NCBI GenBank assembly: GCA_946482375.1
Contig: CAMLRH010000119.1
Location: 1-7,971, forward strand
Source of the DNA: an uncultured Caulobacteraceae bacterium
GTDB lineage: Bacteria > Pseudomonadota > Alphaproteobacteria > Caulobacterales > Caulobacteraceae
DNA: 7,971 nt
Direction of reading: 5' to 3'
Position 1 is the stretch's first letter. Every line of letters begins with the position of its first letter. The notes beneath the pieces were generated by a model. That model saw only the letters and a program-made list of their open reading frames with translations, searched no databases and was not told the origin of the DNA. This document shows positions 5,667 through 7,971 of the stretch, in pieces. The position numbers and the translations under genes were made by a program.

Positions 5667-6257
5667 TCACGTCAACCTTGTTAGACGCAAGAGACGCCCC
5701 GCAAAGGGAAGCGTATCAAATCTAGTCACGGTGTGTTTTGTGCGATTGGGAGCGGTCTGATCGACGATTACAAGATAATCGAACAGGCGTTGACAGTCGT
5801 TCTTTACAATAGCCGACCAAAGGCTGCCATCATCCACCGAAGTGAGCTGAAGCGTGGTTGATTTGGTGACTTCGCTGTATTTTGCCTGAGTGACTATGGC
5901 CAACAACAGACGGGTGCGTAGAAGGCGCTCTTTGTTTGGTGGAAGCGACACCAACGCGGGGCTTAGGCCAGCTCTGACTTCCTCCGGGTACATGCATCTG
6001 TGCTTGTTCCACGGATACCCGGGTGGCGGATCAATCCAAACACACCCCCCATTGTGACGGATGAAGAGAACGTCTTCACCGCAATGCCGGCAGCGTGTTT
6101 TGGAACAGCTTGATTCCGTCGTTGCAGGACGTCCTCGCTCCAAAACGCCGGGTCGACGCGCGCCGCAAGCACCGAAAAGGTGAATAAAAATTGGGCCGGA
6201 GCGGCCGGGGACGTGGCGAAACTCGCCCTCCCCACCACACTCTCTGCAGCGTTCCAT
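5667..6257 (-). CDS. Zinc-ribbon protein of unknown function, low-GC accessory gene
   Basis: The protein has 196 residues with two cysteine clusters and an uncharacterised C-terminal region. Cluster 1 is C4-R-E-C7 with H26 and C31 as possible further ligands. Cluster 2 is C56-R-H-C59 followed by FIRHNGGCVWIDPPPGYPW (65-83), then H86 and C88. I recognise the second unit (C-x2-C, RHNGG, VW-x-D, PW-x-KH-x-C) as a small zinc-binding segment found in many bacterial proteins of unknown role. Residues 89-196 have no motif I know and no membrane segment. AGGA six bases before the ATG (RC of 6262-6272 region reads AGAGGAAGCGA) is a good ribosome site. The 3' half is far poorer in GC than its neighbours: 88 of 180 bases in 5761-5940 are G or C, against 128 of 180 in 2041-2220. 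This suggests acquisition by transfer. The protein may bind nucleic acid; that is inference. Confidence 0.75.
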   Translation of the reverse strand: MERCRECGGEGEFRHVPGRSGPIFIHLFGACGARRPGVLERGRPATTESSCSKTRCRHCGEDVLFIRHNGGCVWIDPPPGYPWNKHRCMYPEEVRAGLSPALVSLPPNKERLLRTRLLLAIVTQAKYSEVTKSTTLQLTSVDDGSLWSAIVKNDCQRLFDYLVIVDQTAPNRTKHTVTRFDTLPFAGRLLRLTRLT

Positions 6258-6284
6258 TCGCTTCCTCTCTGGCGGCGGGGATTT

Positions 6285-6372
6285 TTACCCGACGTTGGGC
6301 ATGGGCCGGTACCCTTTGAGCGTCAGCCTCATTACGTTTTCCGCGCCAACCCTTACTGTCGCCTTTTCCCAT
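6285..6372 (-). pseudogene. Frameshifted remnant of ribosomal protein bTHX gene
   Basis: From ATG at 6372 the frame reads MGKGDSKGWRGK, matching the conserved start of the bacterial 30S protein bTHX (M-G-K-G-D-x-K-x-x-R-G-K). In that frame it then departs from the family and runs on to 6076 across the zinc-ribbon gene. Skipping one base after the RGK codons (GGAAAAC) switches to VMRLTLKGYRPMPNVG and a TAA at 6285. The joined 28-residue product has the family length and restores R, T and YRP at their expected positions. bTHX is a short basic peptide that fills a cavity in the 30S head. No good ribosome site precedes 6372. The frame that includes the TAA could also start at ATG 6380 and give a 31-residue peptide. 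It may be a decayed gene, a sequencing error or, less likely, a new small peptide. Confidence 0.5.
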
Positions 6373-6390
6373 CGCGACATTAGAAGATCC

Positions 6391-6412
6391 GTGCACCTTC
6401 GGGCGGCCGATC
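6391..6412 (-). repeat. 22-bp near-copy of the 3' end of clpB (direct repeat with 6608-6629)
   Basis: Twenty of 22 bases match between 6391-6412 and 6608-6629; the only differences are GG for CC at 6402-6403. On the minus strand both read IGR-x-KVH in the same orientation; in clpB the next codon is the stop, whereas here the frame continues. The copies bracket about 195 bases that include the second palindromic repeat and the clpB downstream sequence. Confidence 0.6.
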
Positions 6413-6450
6413 CTCGGCATGTGGCGCTCTTCGGAGCGCTCCTCTACCAC

Positions 6451-6546
6451 CGTCATCGTCGGACCTGTTCCGACGACCCATGCGTGGTGAGCCATCCAGA
6501 AAGCGCGGTGTTCATGGGTCCTCGGGACAAGCCCGAGGATGACAGG
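6451..6546. repeat. Two-armed palindromic dispersed repeat, copy 2
   Basis: The left arm reads GTCAT, CGTCGGA (6457-6463), loop CCTGT, TCCGACG (6469-6475), ACCCA. The right arm (6514-6546) reads TGGGT, CCTCGGG (6520-6526), loop ACAAG, CCCGAGG (6532-6538), ATGAC. It shares arm order, loop length and flanking words with copy 1 at 5053-5180, but the arms are only about 33 bases apart. The left-arm stem differs from that of copy 1 at paired positions on both sides, so pairing is kept. Confidence 0.85.
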
Positions 6547-6566
6547 GAATGGGTTGGCGGTCGCCG

Positions 6567-6598
6567 TTTAAAGCCCTTCGCCCTGGATGGGGGAAGGG
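6567..6598 (-). terminator. Possible terminator of clpB
   Basis: On the minus strand CCCTTC (from 6598 down to 6593) pairs with GAAGGG (6579-6574), with extra C/G pairing inside, followed by CTTTAAAC. It lies about seven bases after the clpB stop. The T-run is short, so the call is tentative. The stem also resembles the C-rich/G-rich hairpin repeat at 3172. Confidence 0.4.
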
Positions 6599-6604
6599 AG
6601 AGGG

Positions 6605-7971
<1,367 letters not shown>

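Noticed and set aside
6076..6372. 98-residue protein beginning MGKGDSKGWRGK
   Set aside because: After the first dozen residues it loses family likeness and overlaps the zinc-ribbon gene, which has a good ribosome site and cysteine motifs.

Overview
The window is high-GC DNA from an alphaproteobacterium, most likely a member of the Caulobacterales (Caulobacter, Phenylobacterium or Brevundimonas type). The grounds are high-GC codon use, an HWE-family sensor kinase, DUF4893 and DUF6481 proteins, a Caulobacter-like -10 element overlapped by a GANTC (CcrM) site, and dispersed palindromic repeats of the kind common in these genomes. No genus marker is present, so this placement is inferred.

Layout, left to right. 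Positions 1-1097 (minus) hold the N-terminal 365 codons of the excision nuclease UvrC, cut by the window edge. Divergent from it, 1186-2637 (plus) encodes an orphan two-PAS HWE histidine kinase. A secreted Gly/Tyr/Ser-repeat protein follows (2698-3168, plus). Next comes a strong terminator (3236-3270) bracketed by two inverted copies of a CTCGAG-centred hairpin repeat. A DUF4893 lipoprotein is read leftwards (3329-4042, minus). A probable promoter and a leader of about 155 nt precede a two-gene unit: a 64-residue alphaproteobacterial protein (4290-4484) and a DUF6481 protein (4495-4854). A small minus-strand gene converges on it (start at 5047), but its frame has no stop where one is expected.

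Positions 5048-5666 contain no convincing gene. They hold a two-armed palindromic repeat (5053-5180) and a stretch of about 285 nt (5196-5480) that can fold into a chain of near-perfect helices, including a three-way junction. This is the best candidate here for an undescribed structured RNA or a large repeat. A gene of clearly lower GC (5667-6257, minus) encodes a two-cluster zinc-ribbon protein. Upstream of it are a frameshifted remnant of a ribosomal protein bTHX gene (6285-6372), a 22-bp near-copy of the 3' end of clpB (6391-6412) and a second two-armed repeat (6451-6546).

The window ends inside clpB (6605-7971, minus), with the second half of the disaggregase visible.

The genes do not form one pathway. 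They are housekeeping repair and proteostasis genes (uvrC, clpB), an orphan sensor, envelope proteins and small conserved proteins, separated by repeat-rich spacers. The segment 5050-6604 looks like a rearranged accessory spot next to clpB.
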